NCBI GenBank assembly: GCA_036850595.1 | Contig: CM072160.1 | Location: forward strand, 17,339,906-17,403,905 | Direction: 5' to 3' | Source of the DNA: Rhyacichthys aspro | Taxonomy: Eukaryota; Chordata; Actinopteri; Gobiiformes; Rhyacichthyidae | DNA: 64,000 nt | Shown: positions 11,997 to 24,350 of the stretch, piece after piece | Layout of the letters: each line of letters starts with the position of its first letter | Numbering within the stretch: position 1 is the first letter of the stretch | Program-made: the position numbers and the translations under genes | The notes under the pieces: model-generated | The model's database searches: none | Seen by the model: the letters and a program-made list of their open reading frames with translations, nothing else | What the model was told of the DNA's origin: nothing

Positions 11997-14900
11997 ATGT
12001 CGATCATGTTGCCCCCGTTGCTGCTCCTCCTCTCCATCCTGTTGCCGGGCTACGGTTGCCGGGCGGCTGACATTCCGGAGGACGCCACTTCGGAGTTCTC
12101 GGTCAGGCTGTACCACCAGCTGCAGGCGACGGGGGGTCAAGACAACATCATCTTCTCTCCGCTGAGCGTGGCGCTGGCCCTGGGCATGGTGGAGCTGGGG
12201 GCCAGGGGGGCCACGCTGGAGGAGATCCGGCAGGCTGTGGGCTTCAGTCACCTGCTGCCAGGTTAGAGATGCACACTTACTGCCACACTGGTTCACTAAT
12301 GGGAACATGCTCAAGATGTAAAAACATGGAAACTAGGCATGAGATTGAATGAGGTTTTGATTCGATGATAACCTTGAGCAAAAAGTTTCACAGTATGACA
12401 GTATCACAGCTTTTATTTTCCAAGTAAATGGGACATAGGCAGAATTTGTCGAATAAAATGATTAAATTTTGTCTTCTCAATTCAATATTTCCCAGGTAAA
12501 AAGTGCTTTGTAAATGTCATGCCTCCTCTTGTCTAATCAGGTCATACTACAACAATGTAAAATCACAATAGTAGTGGTTTTATTATTGCGATTATGATAA
12601 CATCTTACAACCACAGTATACCTTGAAAGAGGTCATCTGCCACAGATAAACATTTTATTTTAGGGGGTGGAAATCACATGGTTCCACACAAAACGATTTG
12701 GAATACAGTGTTAACGATAAAGATAATAAATTTCATTTCATAACTTTACAGGAGAACCAAAACAATTATCTATTTAGATAAATCTTTAACTTAAAATAAA
12801 ATATACACATGCACACACATCTTTTAACTCCAGTGTTTTGTGTAATTTTAAATAGTAAACGGAGCAGCAACTTTAAGCACTGCACATCCTTCAGAGATTG
12901 CCACTGAATTTTGACAAATTGCTATACATGATTTAGATATGATATTATTGTGATTATTGTGACAGTAAAAGGCTCAAGTTTTCATTTGATTTAAATATTG
13001 TAATTTCACTCAAAAAGTCCCATGTACCATCTTGTTTTTCTGCTAATATTTATTAAACTTAACTCAGAGTAAAGCAGAATTCAAACTGTATATTATCTGA
13101 AATCCCTGCTTAAGATTGACAGTATTGTTTGCATGTCAATTTGAAAATCCTTTTTAGTGTAAAGGTAACTCACATTTTGTGAAATTATTAGTAGAACTGA
13201 CTCTAGCAACATGAGTAAATGTTAGTAAAAGTGTTACACAAACCTCATTGTGTATATTGCATTAACCACTGTCTTCATATGATTATTTGTGTCTTTTTGT
13301 TCCCCAGGCATGGAGTTCTCTCTGCTCCAGAACCTGACAGCCGCTCTGTTGGACGATGACGCTCACTACGTGATCCGATTCGCCAACAGCCTGTACCTGC
13401 AGGAGGGTGTCACCTTTAACCCCGAGTTCCTGCATCTGATGAGGAAGTACTTCCAGGCCGAAGTGGAGACGGTCGACTTTAACCAATCGGCAGCTGTCGC
13501 TGAGCAGATCAACCACTGGGTCGAGAACCACACAGAGAGTAAGGAAGGAGTAGATGGATTATAGTACTGGTTTCTGAGAATGAGCTGCTAAAGGAAATAC
13601 AGTAATACACTTGATTACAGACCTTTGTTTCATCACATTGTTTCATACTGAACAAGTCTCTGTGCTCATTTCTTGGCATCAAGATTTTATTTTTTTATTT
13701 ATTAATTCACATAAATACACAGATGTGTGTAATAAGATTAGTACATTACATTACAGTATAGATTAATATATGACTTTTCCTCCAACATTATACATGAACG
13801 AAGGATTTTCATGCTATACTAAAATATAAGGCTAAGGCTAATTATGCTTCTTGCCATAAGGAAGGAACTACAAAATAGGTGCCATTTCTACATCAAATTG
13901 TTCAAAAATGCCATCTTGACAAAAACAGGTCCATAGTATTGAAGATAAAGCTCCCAGTTATGTATTTACGCACCTTATTTTTTACCAAAATCTTTGCCAC
14001 AAAGTGTGGCAAATTTCAACCAAAAATCTGCTAAAATTCAGAACTGTATTTCTATCTTCAATTAATGACTGTTCCTCAGTCTGATTTTATATTTAGCAAA
14101 ATGCCATAATTCACTGGTAAAACGTTCACGTGACGAGGTTGTAAGTCTATAATAACATACAAACACAAGTTATTAAAAAATAAAAACAGTGTTTATATTT
14201 TGAATAAATGTAATCAATGTGAACAAAGACACACATAATTAAAATAAAAAAGGTACAACAGAATTAACCTTTATTTATTTATTTATTAACATTTAGTGGT
14301 TTATGTGGAATGGAGAGTCAATATAGATTTGAAAATGGCCTTGTATGGAGAAAAAAAAAAAAAAAAGACAAAGAAGTAATATGTTATTCTTACATAATAT
14401 AAATCTAAATCTAAAACATTGATTGAAGCTGGGTCATTCTACAAAACTGAATCTAATTCTCTCTTTTTTTATCCTGAATGCTCCTTTTATTGAACTTAAA
14501 CACTCTTTTTAAATACTCAATTGACCAAATAATCAATAGCTGCTACTGCTATTGTACAACTTTACACACAAAGCCTTGACATTAAAAGTTACAACCTGCA
14601 TCTCATTCCTTCTCTGCTTTCTTCAGGTAAGATCCGCGAGCTGCTGTCGTCTGACGACTTCAGCAGCGTGACCCGCCTGACCCTGGTGAACGCCGTCTAC
14701 TTCAGGGGCTCCTGGAAGAACCAGTTCAGACCGGAGAACACCAGGACCTTCTCCTTCAGCCGGGACGACGGCACGGAAGTCCAGACTCTCATGATGTACC
14801 AGCAGGGCGACTTCTATTACGGTACAGACACGTTTACTGTGATACCCGTGGCTCTTTTTCTCTGAAGTGCTTGGATTTCAGCTCTTATTTCCCCGAGGTT

Positions 14901-17900
14901 ATTTAAAATCTTAATCTTAGATCTAAAATATTCATACGGCAGAGTTTTATTCCCTGGGAAGCTTCCTCTCCTCTTACTAAAATTTCTCCACTCACACAAA
15001 CTACTTTGGTATGCCTTTTTAGATTCAGTGCTTTGAAAGGCACTTTGCAAATGTCATACAATATTAGTGGCCGTCAATTTTTTATCTTTACCAAATGCGC
15101 TGAGGCAGTAGATGCAATAAACAACATGAATTTCCACCAAGGCATTCAGAATTTTTTAAAATATGTTGACATTTATTTCCCAGCCCCAGAGTAGAAGACA
15201 ATGATTTTGCTCATTTATGTGTTGGAGTTATTTTTGTGAGGTGTTGTTACATTTACAGGTTGCCCGCCTACACATCCCCGCTCTCTCACGATCAAAAAAG
15301 CGTATGTGCGTATAGCTTCTGTGTGAGAGCCGCAGAATAGGGACAGCTCCCTGGGGAACAGGCCGTGTTTGAATTTGTCTTTTGAAGCACAATCACATTG
15401 TTTTAAGTCAAATGTTTGGAGGAACCGTGGCTTCTCTCTGCAGCCATTATTTAGCAACAATTACGACATAAAATCATAAAATCATGGATACAAACACATA
15501 GGGGATGTTTGCATTATTACTCTCACTAAAATCCATTTGTTTAGTAAATGTCAAGTCCACTTATAAGAGACCCTTTGAGAAACTTTGCAAAATTTGCTGT
15601 ATAAATAAAGTGGATTGGATTAGATTGGAAACAGGTATACGTCCATCCTGGTAACAAAAGCAGCAGTATTTCATTGTTTTATCTAAACGTAAAACTAAAA
15701 AATACTTAAACATAGTGTACCTGATATTTTTTCTTCTAGTTGAGAAAATTATTTTAATCCCAAATAGTATATTGCAAAAACAATTGTTTGTGGGAGAAAA
15801 AAAACAACAGCCTGTATTATGCCATTTACTGTTTATTATAAGGGATTTTATTAGATGAGAATCTCTACTTGGGAATGGAAAACCTGGCCAATCACATAAT
15901 CTCAAAGTCACATGCTCAAAAAAGGAGCGCTTCCATTGGTCTGCACCTGCTTGTTAAATGATGGAAGTTTAATAGCTGCAGATAAAGTGTATTTTCAGCG
16001 CTGAATATGTCTTTTAACACAGCGAAGCAGCACAAAAATCAGAGATGTATAAGATGTGTAAATAGAACAGCTACACATCAAACCACTTACTAAACAGCAG
16101 CTTGTAAATGTATCGCAGTCTGCTTAAATGCTTCTTTACAAAATGCACACACAAAAGGATCCGTTTGTTTGATTCTAAAAGGCTTATCCCTGTAATATAA
16201 TGGGTTTGTGAGATTTGTTGAAAAATGTGTCTTTATTTAATGTATATTGTCATGAAATACTGTAGGTCTTTTCTTTAAATTCTTTTTTTTTTCAACCCCA
16301 TGTACATCAGATATTCTAACATTACTACATTACTACATTATGTTAAGTTCAACCTCTTTGCATACAGATGAAGTATTTTTCAGTAAAGTCACTAAAATGC
16401 CACAGCTAGCTATAAACCAGAGAATAGGATTGGAACAGTGAGTTGATTTTAATTCTATAGATTCAAATGACCACACACATTGAGATCATTGATCAGTATT
16501 ATTCATCAGGGTGGTGGAGAACTCTTTTAACATTAAAAAGGCTAGACGTGTTCATCTAATTAGATGTATGTGTCCAAACAAAGCAATTCATTTCTGTGTA
16601 TTGTATTTTGTCTTGCCTGTAGGCGAGTTCAGCGACGGCTCACAGGAAGCAGGCGGCGTGTACCAGGTGTTGGAGATGCCCTACGAGGGAGACGACATGT
16701 CCATGATGATCATCCTGCCGCGACAGGAAGTGCCATTGGCTTCACTGGAGCCCATCATCAAAGCGGCCCTGCTGGAAGAGTGGGCCAACAATGTGAAACG
16801 ACAGAAGGTGGAAGTCTATCTCCCAAAGTAAGATACACATTCATTCTCATATGCTGTTTTACTCACAGAAATGTATTATTATTAACTGCTGATTGTCCTT
16901 CAGGTTCAAGGTAGAGCAGAAGATTGACCTGAAGGACATACTGCAGGAGATGGGAATAAAGAACATCTTCACCAACAACGCAGATCTGTCTGGAATGACA
17001 GGTAACACACAAATAGCAAACAAAGCACAATGCATGGCGAAATGAAATGGCTGCCACTATGTTCCTGATGCTTGGTTGCAGTAATGTTCTTAGTGTAACC
17101 AAGGTAACTGGCGCTGAGTAGGGAATGTCACATAACTCTGTAAAACTAGATCCACAGTGAAGGATAGAGAAAGTATACACAAGGTATGTTAAAGTTAGAA
17201 AGTCAGACATAATTAACTGATCAGCTGATGTTATTTTCAGAGAGGGTGAAGATGATGCAGATTTTGTGATTTTATGTGTGAACAGTCAGTGTGTTTGTTC
17301 AACTTGATGTCTTTCCTGTCTTTCCTAAGAAAATGAAAAATGTTTTACCATAATATCTCACAATCCAAACAGTCTACATTTTCTCATCTTATTACAACTG
17401 ATATGTGAGGCTGTGTTTGCCAAAGTTCAGTTACTTCTGGTGAAATGTGCAGATCAGGGTCCTCTGTGTAGCTAAATATAAGATGTACTTTTATTGGTGC
17501 AAGTGGTGATTAAGTTTTTATTATTTAAAATGTTTGTGAGAAAAAAAGAATATATATCTTGTATGTTTTTGTTTCAGATGGAAAGGATCTGTATCTCGGT
17601 AAGGCTGTGCAGAAGGCCTATCTGGAGGTGACTGAGGAGGGAGCAGAGGGAGCAGCTGGATCAGGTTTGACTTACAATCATCTGTATGAGTTGCACTAAA
17701 TGACCGTCCACTCAGCAAATAACATGCATTTCTTCCTTTTTCCAGGAATGATCGCCCTGACCCGGACTCTGGTGCTGTACCCACAGGTGATGGCTGATCA
17801 CCCATTCTTCTTTGTCATCAGAAACCAGCGGACAGGTATGTGGAGTTTTTGTACTTATGTATTACACTTTTTGTGGCAGGCAGAGCTGTGGATAACTGGG

Positions 17901-18913
17901 CCCAGTACTTTCAAAGATATTTGAAACTAGCTGGTTTGACAAATCCTAATAATCATGGTCTGGATTAGAGGTACTGCGAAGTTCTTGTGGCTTGTGATCT
18001 TAGACGTCCACTGGCTGCTCTCTGTTGTTCAGAAAAGCCAAAGGCAGGGGATGGTCCATGTTGTTCAGTTGAGGGCAGGTTCTTTTGTGTGTCCCTGTAC
18101 GAGCCCCCCATACATCCTCTAAAAAAAAAGCTGAAAAACAATTAATAAACATGTATATACATACACATACAGTACATACACATGTGTACATTCATACATA
18201 TACACATATGCAAAAGTATAGAAAAAATAAAAAAGTAAAAAAAATATTAAGCAAGCAGGTTTCCCAACACATATCATCTTTATATTATATTTTATATGTA
18301 TTTCTTCCCCTTCTCTCTTCTCCTCATTTTCTCTTTTGCTCCTGTTGTCCAGAGAAGGTTTTCATGTTTAATGAAACAATTCTGCTGTTGTTAAAGTCTA
18401 TGTTAATTATTGTCAATGTTGGACATCAACTCCACCCAGTTTTCATATGAGGAGGATTTAGAGGATTTCCAGTCTCTTGTAATTATTCTACATCCTGTTA
18501 GAAAGGCACCAAGATGAAAAAGAAGAAAGATGGCACAATATTGTATTTTCATTTGACAATATTTCGTCATGTCTTTCCAAAAGAGAGCAGGGTTTCTATA
18601 TTAAGTAGTGTTAAACAATCCTTTTATACTATCATCCCACAGACCTTGGACAATATTACATTCGTAAAGCATATGTAGCATGGTGCCAGTTTTTTTTGTT
18701 ACATTGCAAACACTTGTTTTTTAGGTGAAGTCTTGCTATACTGTTTGGAGTCCAGTTACAACTATTTTTTTTAATACAGGGCCATGCTTTAAATCCTACT
18801 AACCCTATCAACACCAACCTATGTTTTCCTATCCAGGCTCCATCATCTTTATGGGCCGGGTCATGACCCCTGAAGTCATCGAGCCTATGGACCAGGACTT
18901 TGACTCGATGTAA
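11997..18913 (+). CDS. serpini1: Neuroserpin (serpin family I member 1), eight coding exons
   Basis: Secreted inhibitory serpin, known in mammals to inhibit tissue plasminogen activator in neurons. Coding exons: 11997-12261, 13308-13538, 14627-14821, 16623-16827, 16904-17001, 17578-17664, 17746-17835, 18837-18913; all introns are GT-AG and the sum is 1248 nt (415 aa; human about 410). A hydrophobic signal peptide (LLLLLSILLPG) opens the protein. Serpin landmarks seen are NIIFSPLSVALALGM, LTLVNAVYFRGSWKNQF, FRPENTRTFSF, YQVLEMPYEGDDMSMM, the hinge EEGAEGAAGSG and the C-terminal HPFFFVIRNQRTG. The reactive loop reads MIALTR|TLVLYPQ, so the P1 Arg of neuroserpin is kept while P1' is Thr rather than Met. 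NHT and NLT glycosylation sequons are present. The last residues, QDFDSM, differ from mammalian HDFEEL. Assignment is very secure. Confidence 0.97.
15731..15945 (-). repeat. Dispersed repeat family R2, copy d (inverted)
   Basis: In serpini1 intron 3, the reverse complement matches the other R2 copies at 26390-26965, 29168-29475 and 41085-41695. Shared words are GGAGC.CTCC, GCATGTGATTGGCCA.GGTTTTCC, ATTAAAATCCC, AAACAGTA.ATGGCAT, CTATTTGGGGTT and CCATTTTCCCAACTAGAAG. Only the 3' half of the family is kept. Confidence 0.75.
17978..18100 (+). repeat. Dispersed repeat R4, copy a
   Basis: Located in the last intron of serpini1. It resembles 62698-62850: both contain GAAGTTCTTGTGGC, AGACG.CCACTGGCTGCTCTCTG and GG..TGTCCATGTTGTTCAG in the same order. 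The pair is old and diverged. It may be the tail of a non-LTR retrotransposon, but no reverse transcriptase can be recognised, so the family is left open. Confidence 0.6.
18120..18250. repeat. Degenerate ACATAC/CACATA simple repeat
   Basis: The stretch following the R4 copy is dominated by imperfect ACATACACAT units (18145-18215) and A-rich runs. It is a simple-sequence expansion inside serpini1 intron 7 with no coding meaning. Confidence 0.6.
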
Positions 18914-19376
18914 CCATGGCGTGTGGCCGCTAAATCTCAGCCAATCCGATTGTGACATCATAAACGCTACCTATTCTCTCTCACAGCTGTGTTTTATACT
19001 CTTTATGACATAAACAAATCTTATTATGGTATATTATATATTGAAATAACACCATGTGCTGTTTTGATACTGGAAGCTTTAAACACTTGGATACAGACGT
19101 GCAGAAAGGGGGACGCTGTAAATATTCTCTGGTTCAGCAGTGTTTGTATACAAGGAGGAAGACAGTGTGTTATCCATGCGCAGCCCCTTTAAGTTCAGCA
19201 GCTCGATCCTCACCCACACGGAAGATGCACAAACTGTTTTCTCTTCTTCTTCTTAAAGGTATTTACTCTTTTTACTTGAGATATATGTGCACACTGTAAC
19301 TTTTACTCTATTTTAACGACCCATGTACATTTGACAGTGTGTCCTACAGTATATATGCTATAAGTATTTATTGCTA

Positions 19377-19382
19377 AATAAA
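19377..19382 (+). terminator. serpini1: serpini1 polyadenylation signal
   Basis: The canonical AATAAA lies 464 bases after the serpini1 stop codon, followed within 20-50 bases by T/GT-rich sequence (TTTTGTCC, then a T-rich tract at 19430-19455). It is the first strong signal after the stop. Confidence 0.75.
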
Positions 19383-19399
19383 GATTTTGTCCTTATACA

Positions 19400-21268
19400 C
19401 CGAGTCTTAGTAACCACATCTGTTCCGAGTCTTTTTTTTGTTTTGTTTTTTTTAAGCTGTAGGCACATAGCTTAACTGCTGATGAACTAATATGCCTTAT
19501 CACGTCTGAGTGCTTGATTAAGCCCCAGCTGGGCATCTCACAGGTGAGCCTAAAGGACTGAAAAACTGAGGTGGGTTGCTATATACACGGACAGAGCATG
19601 GAGGGGCACGGGAAAGATGGGCTGCACTGTTTTTGGATGTATATACAGGGAGAATAAGTAACACCAGCTGTATTCAGTCTTTTACTCAATAAAACATGAA
19701 TGTGTTCCCATGACTGAACGTCTCCTTTTCTGTGTATTCAATTTGAAGACATTAAACGGTGGATACAGTGTCACAACTGAGTCATCATTTATGCGAACCT
19801 ATGAACTTACTGACAATGTAAAAATTACTTGTGAGAAAATAAGTGTCTTCAGTGGAATTTTAAAAAAAAACAGCGTCAACAGAGTCAAACACTTCAGTCT
19901 GGCAGCCTTTAAGGTCTTGTCAGCTTTGAAATGAAAATAGAAAAACTGCACTGCTCAATTAATAATCTTGACTTTTTTTTTTTTGTTTTCACTGTGATCT
20001 ACTACTGCAGTGAATAACAATGGCCCATGAGTGTAAGGAGTGATTTTTCATCCCAGCGACTTTCACCAGGCTATAGGATATAAATTATATGCCCTCTACA
20101 GCTCAAGTCTCTCTCAATTCATCTCAGTTTAGAAGCATAGGCATACATCCACTCAATACATCCCCCTTAACAAACCTTTAATTATAATATCAGTAGGCTA
20201 ATTGGTGATGATGTAAATCCTACCTGTATTAATAGTGTGGGCTGTGCACTTTTAAATAGGCCACATAGATAATTTGTACAGTAAAGGTAATGCACAGTAA
20301 ATGTGGTTACTCTGTTGTTGATCACTTAGTTTTGAAAAATACATTTCTGTACTTGTATGTTTTGTAATGCTTTGTGACCAGGATGATCCAGACCTACAAA
20401 CAGCAACATTTTTTTTCTCAAACCCACTGGATAATGCAAAAATAATGAGCAAAATCTGTTTGACATATAACAAAAATTGTATTGGTAGATATGAACTAAG
20501 TACACAAAAAACGGTGACCTTTTCAGAACATAATCTTGGACACTACAGACACACGTTCCCAATGAAGCTACAGCCTCAGGTTGAATGTACAGTCATTGCG
20601 GTTTATAATACTCAGGGGGGCTGACAGGGTGGGGCAACCAATACAGTTGTCCCGGGCTCAGGGTCTGGAGGGCCCAAAACTAAGCCCTGCTAGGCTTTAG
20701 TAATATTAACAAAATTATATAGGGGGCCACTGGCCAGAGGGTTTGTCCAAGGCCTAATCAAATGTATCAGCGGCCCTGTATGTACTATTGCAATGATTGG
20801 CATTTGTTAAAATGGGGACAATGGTGAACATGATCTGTACAAAAGTGGGACATCGTAGTGTTAGATATTTGTCAAGATATGGAACAGGGAGTAAGTTGGA
20901 TAGTAGGCTACTCATGCATGAAATAGGGACACAGGGTCATCCTACTCAGGTGTAAAGTGTAATAAATTTCAGATGATTATCGATAAATAGTATATTGTTC
21001 TTTATATTGGATTACATTGGAACATTTTTGTGCATATGTAATGTCCCCCACATGAATCATCTCTTTAGATTATTACATAGAACAGAAAAAGGCCTATAGT
21101 CGCCCTGTGTCCTTCCCTGTAAACAGTAGACCGGACTGTGTTGCCAGGCAACAGTGCTCAGTGATCAGCCGATCTCTGGAGCTCACCGGGAGCACCGGGC
21201 CTGCGCTGGTCTCACTACTCTGAGGATGAACTTTCTTTATTAACACACTAACAGCACCACCGGGCTCC
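19400..21268. other. Intergenic spacer between serpini1 and the LRR gene
   Basis: No gene is supported. The block at about 20620-20775 is GC-rich, with words such as GGGGCAACCAATACAG, TTGTCCCGGGC and AGCGGCCCTG, and looks like part of an old interspersed repeat. The last 150 bases (21120-21268) are likely the 5' untranslated region or core promoter of the LRR gene. They contain a tiny upstream frame at 21225 (ATGAACTTTCTTTATTAA, five codons) that could dampen translation. Confidence 0.5.
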
Positions 21269-24182
21269 ATGGGTAACGGCTACAGGAATACAGGGCTAAA
21301 CCGAGCCGCTTTTGTGTTAAAAGCTAGAAGAATTTATCTACAGAAAACTGGGACATGTCCGAAAGGTAAGACGAAGCTAGCTGCACGTAGCTCTTCATTG
21401 GAGAAGTTAGCAATTAATTCAGCTTTTAACACGTTTCTTTTATTTTTCACCAATTCTATTTTTTTATGAAAATGTGCCATAAATTGTCTTATCCTAACCG
21501 CTGTATTATGCTAAACTATGCTAACTGAAGAAGACTCAATTATGGAGAACCAGGTGTGCAGCTGAACTCGGCCAAATCTAAACTAATAGCTCCTGCTCAG
21601 GTGTCGACTGCTGCCATGGCAACGGGTGCTAATCAGTATTGTCAGGCCTAGAGCACTGTAACCCTAACCACACAGACTGGGGTGGTCAGAGGGCTTTCGT
21701 TTCAAACAGGGGCCAGACTGACGTGTACAACATTTCTCCTTGTATTCACAGTTTTTTGTTGTCTTTCTGTGTCTCTCAGTTCCTCAGGTGTGAACACTCT
21801 GAGCAGCAGTTTGCCCAAATCCCACTCATCCCAGTGTTCAGAGCTAACTGGGACATACACACCTCTCTCCATCGACCGCAGTCCTGACTCTGGACTGTTA
21901 GCTACACCTGTGAGTGGGACACACACATTCATCTACCTTTTTATCCGTGTTGTTATGTGTTTTGTAATCCATCTTAGTCTTTCAACAACTGTGTAAGCCT
22001 TTATTGCAGTAGTTTCACATGCACATAGCCTATAAACCTAAATTATATTGTTCAGGAGAGGTTATGAAACATTATTAACAAAACATTTTTAAACAGAGAG
22101 TCTCTAATAGAAAAATATAATGCCTATTTTGAGCCAGTGATGTCACACATTTAACATCACCTAGTGTTTGCCACTGCTTTTACGAGTTTTAAATGTTTTT
22201 GAGTTTCATTTTTTCTCTCTTTTTCACTCTTTTTATTTTAACCAATTTGATAGTATCATATTCAGTTGCACAGCTTGTCCATCGTGGGAGTCCTGCCAGG
22301 TTTTTTTACTGATTGAGGGTCTAAGGACAGGTGATGCTGTCTTGTACAGTCTGTAAAGCCATTTGAGGCAATTGTTGTAAAATTAGGCTATAGAAATAAA
22401 CATTGTATTGATTTTGAGTTTCATAGCCGGGAATTAAACCCAGGTCCTGCCGTGCACTAGGTCCCACCAAAGCACCCACAGGGTCATATTCTGAAAAGAC
22501 CTGTAATTTTAAACCCCTGGAAAAAAATGTGTAGAATAAAGAATAATAATAATAAAAGCTCTTATTTTAGATATTTGTGTTCAGATAATAATAATTTAAC
22601 TTGATTTTGATAATATGTACGTAGAGCATTTTGTGGGAGTCCATTTAGTGTGGGTGAAGTGAAGTGAGGTTACACTGTTGTCTAGAGTCACACAGAAGAG
22701 TGTAGTGTTACTCAGACAAAGTAAAGGTGAACAGGAAACATGTTCAGGGCTTTAAAAGGTGGTGTGGGGAGAACATCTGTGAAAGATATTCACACTAGCT
22801 CTTTTCTAAACTACTGCTCTCTCTCTTACTGTTGTGTAAACATACTCAAAGTGCCCAGTTCAAAATAGCTCCCACGTATATTAAGTTTTATTATATATTA
22901 AGTGCTGAATTTTAATTATTTACCCTCACCTTTTATGAATACACCAAAAGAAGCTGTCATATTTCTCGTTTGTGTGTTTACTATACTAACCAAATCATTA
23001 ATTTTGCCACGTTTGTTTGTTTTTTCTATTAGCTTCCATCCAGTCGGTTCCGGTTTGTGTCTTGGAATCGACTGGAGCAGTGCGACGTCACAGGGGACCA
23101 GCTGACCAGCCCCAGAGTCAGAGAAGGTGAATATAAAACATATCTCTTAATGAAAGCACAAGGGTTTTGTAATTGTTTTGTGATACAGGCATAAACAGTG
23201 CATGAACTGCAACATAACACTTGCACAAAGCTTCTATTACATCCACCTGTAATGAATACACTGGCAGCCCTGTTATGTCACGTCATTTTACATACTAGAA
23301 TAACATAAGCAAACGATTGAGGACATTATCTGTCTGTGAAAAGGTCCATCTGACGAGGAACTGTTTGAAAGAGTGGGCCATGAGGTCTGTGTGGAGAGAG
23401 GGAACAGGAGGAGGAGGAGAGAGGGAGAGGGCCAGAGCTGGGAAGAGCGACTACAGGAGAACTGGGAGAACTGTGTGGTATGTCTGCACACACACGTTAA
23501 AGGAGAGTGTGAGGAAAGGAAGACTGAGCTTTGTACCAAATGTCTCTTCTCAGGAGTTAAACCTGTCCTACCAGGATTTAGGTGATCCATACCAGCGAGA
23601 AAATTTCCTTCGCATTCTCCGCCGGCTGATCCGTGTGGAGAAACTACAGCTGGTTGACAACTCCCTCACCAATCTGAGCTCTGTACGACTGCCAAGGTAT
23701 GGACTACAACTTCCAGACCACTCACTCCAACATACTACTCCAAAAATAAATAATATTTGTTTTTTGTTTTTTTGACGGGATAGGTGTAAAATTCTAAACC
23801 TGCACCGTAACCACCTGGTGTGCTTCCGCCAGCTGCCAAAGCTCCCTGCTGTGGAGCACCTCTGTCTCTCGGAGAATGCCATTGGTTCCCTGTCAGGACT
23901 GGGAACTCTGGGGAACAGCCCACTGCGCTCCCTGAACCTGACCCGCAATCCAGTGACATTCACACAGGGGTACCGTGCACGGTGAGTGGCCCCATGGTTA
24001 AAGATATGACCTTTTACTTAGTAACATTTATCTAAATCTGATCCTGTATATCTCTGGGATGCAGTGTTTTCTCCTGTTTGCCAAAGTTAGAGGTGCTGGA
24101 TGGGATCCAGAAGCTGCCAGAAGACTCTGTGCCAACTACTCAACAGACCTCAGAAACCACCACCATGTGCAATATTTTGTGA
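21269..24182 (+). CDS. SDS22-like leucine-rich-repeat protein, seven exons
   Basis: Exons by splice-site and frame continuity: 21269-21365, 21788-21909, 23033-23126, 23344-23477, 23554-23696, 23784-23981, 24065-24182; 906 nt, 301 aa. The start ATG sits in CTCCATGG. The N-terminal third is Ser/Arg-rich and unremarkable; residues around 105-150 are charged (an Arg run RRRRR followed by WEERLQENWENC). From about residue 150 there are leucine-rich repeats: ELNLSYQDLG, VEKLQLVDNSLTNLSSVRL, CKILNLHRNHLVCFRQLPKL, VEHLCLSENAIGSLSGLG and LRSLNLTRNPVTFTQGYRARV, ending with the LRRcap-like FSCLPKLEVLDGIQKLPED. That cap is usual in SDS22 and axonemal/ciliary LRR proteins. No membrane segment or signal peptide. 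I do not recognise the orthologue. Exon 2 is the least certain. Confidence 0.8.
22421..22482 (-). repeat. tRNA-like fragment, probably SINE-derived
   Basis: On the - strand the stretch reads GTGGGTGC...CCTGGGTTTAATTCCCGGCTATG. The part GGGTTTAATTCCC resembles a Pol III B box in a T-arm. The 5' half does not fold as a clean tRNA, so this is more likely a decayed SINE head or tRNA pseudogene than a working tRNA. It lies in intron 2 of the LRR gene. Confidence 0.35.
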
Positions 24183-24344
24183 CAGTTGTGCCACAGATGG
24201 ACAAGTATTTTGAGTTTTTCATAAAATCTAACGAGTGGTTTAACATTTGTCTGAAACACTTTTACTGAAAAAATGATGTTTTACGAGACCATCTTGTTAC
24301 ACCTAATACAAATGAATATTACTGTTTTATACAGCAGTTTGTAA

Positions 24345-24350
24345 AATAAA
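24345..24350 (+). terminator. Polyadenylation signal of the LRR gene
   Basis: AATAAA lies 163 bases after the stop codon and is followed by a T-rich stretch (TACTTTTTACTTG) and GT-rich sequence (TGCTGGTGT). Confidence 0.75.

Noticed and set aside
11545..12165. 206-codon + strand frame overlapping the serpini1 start
   Set aside because: It runs through a pyrimidine-rich intron tract and then an off-frame reading of serpini1 exon 1; no similarity.
15561..15911. - strand 116-codon frame with similarity to the frame at 29183-29449
   Set aside because: The similarity comes from R2 repeat copies, not from a gene.
22421..22482. Functional tRNA gene
   Set aside because: Only a B-box-like part is present; no full cloverleaf can be drawn.
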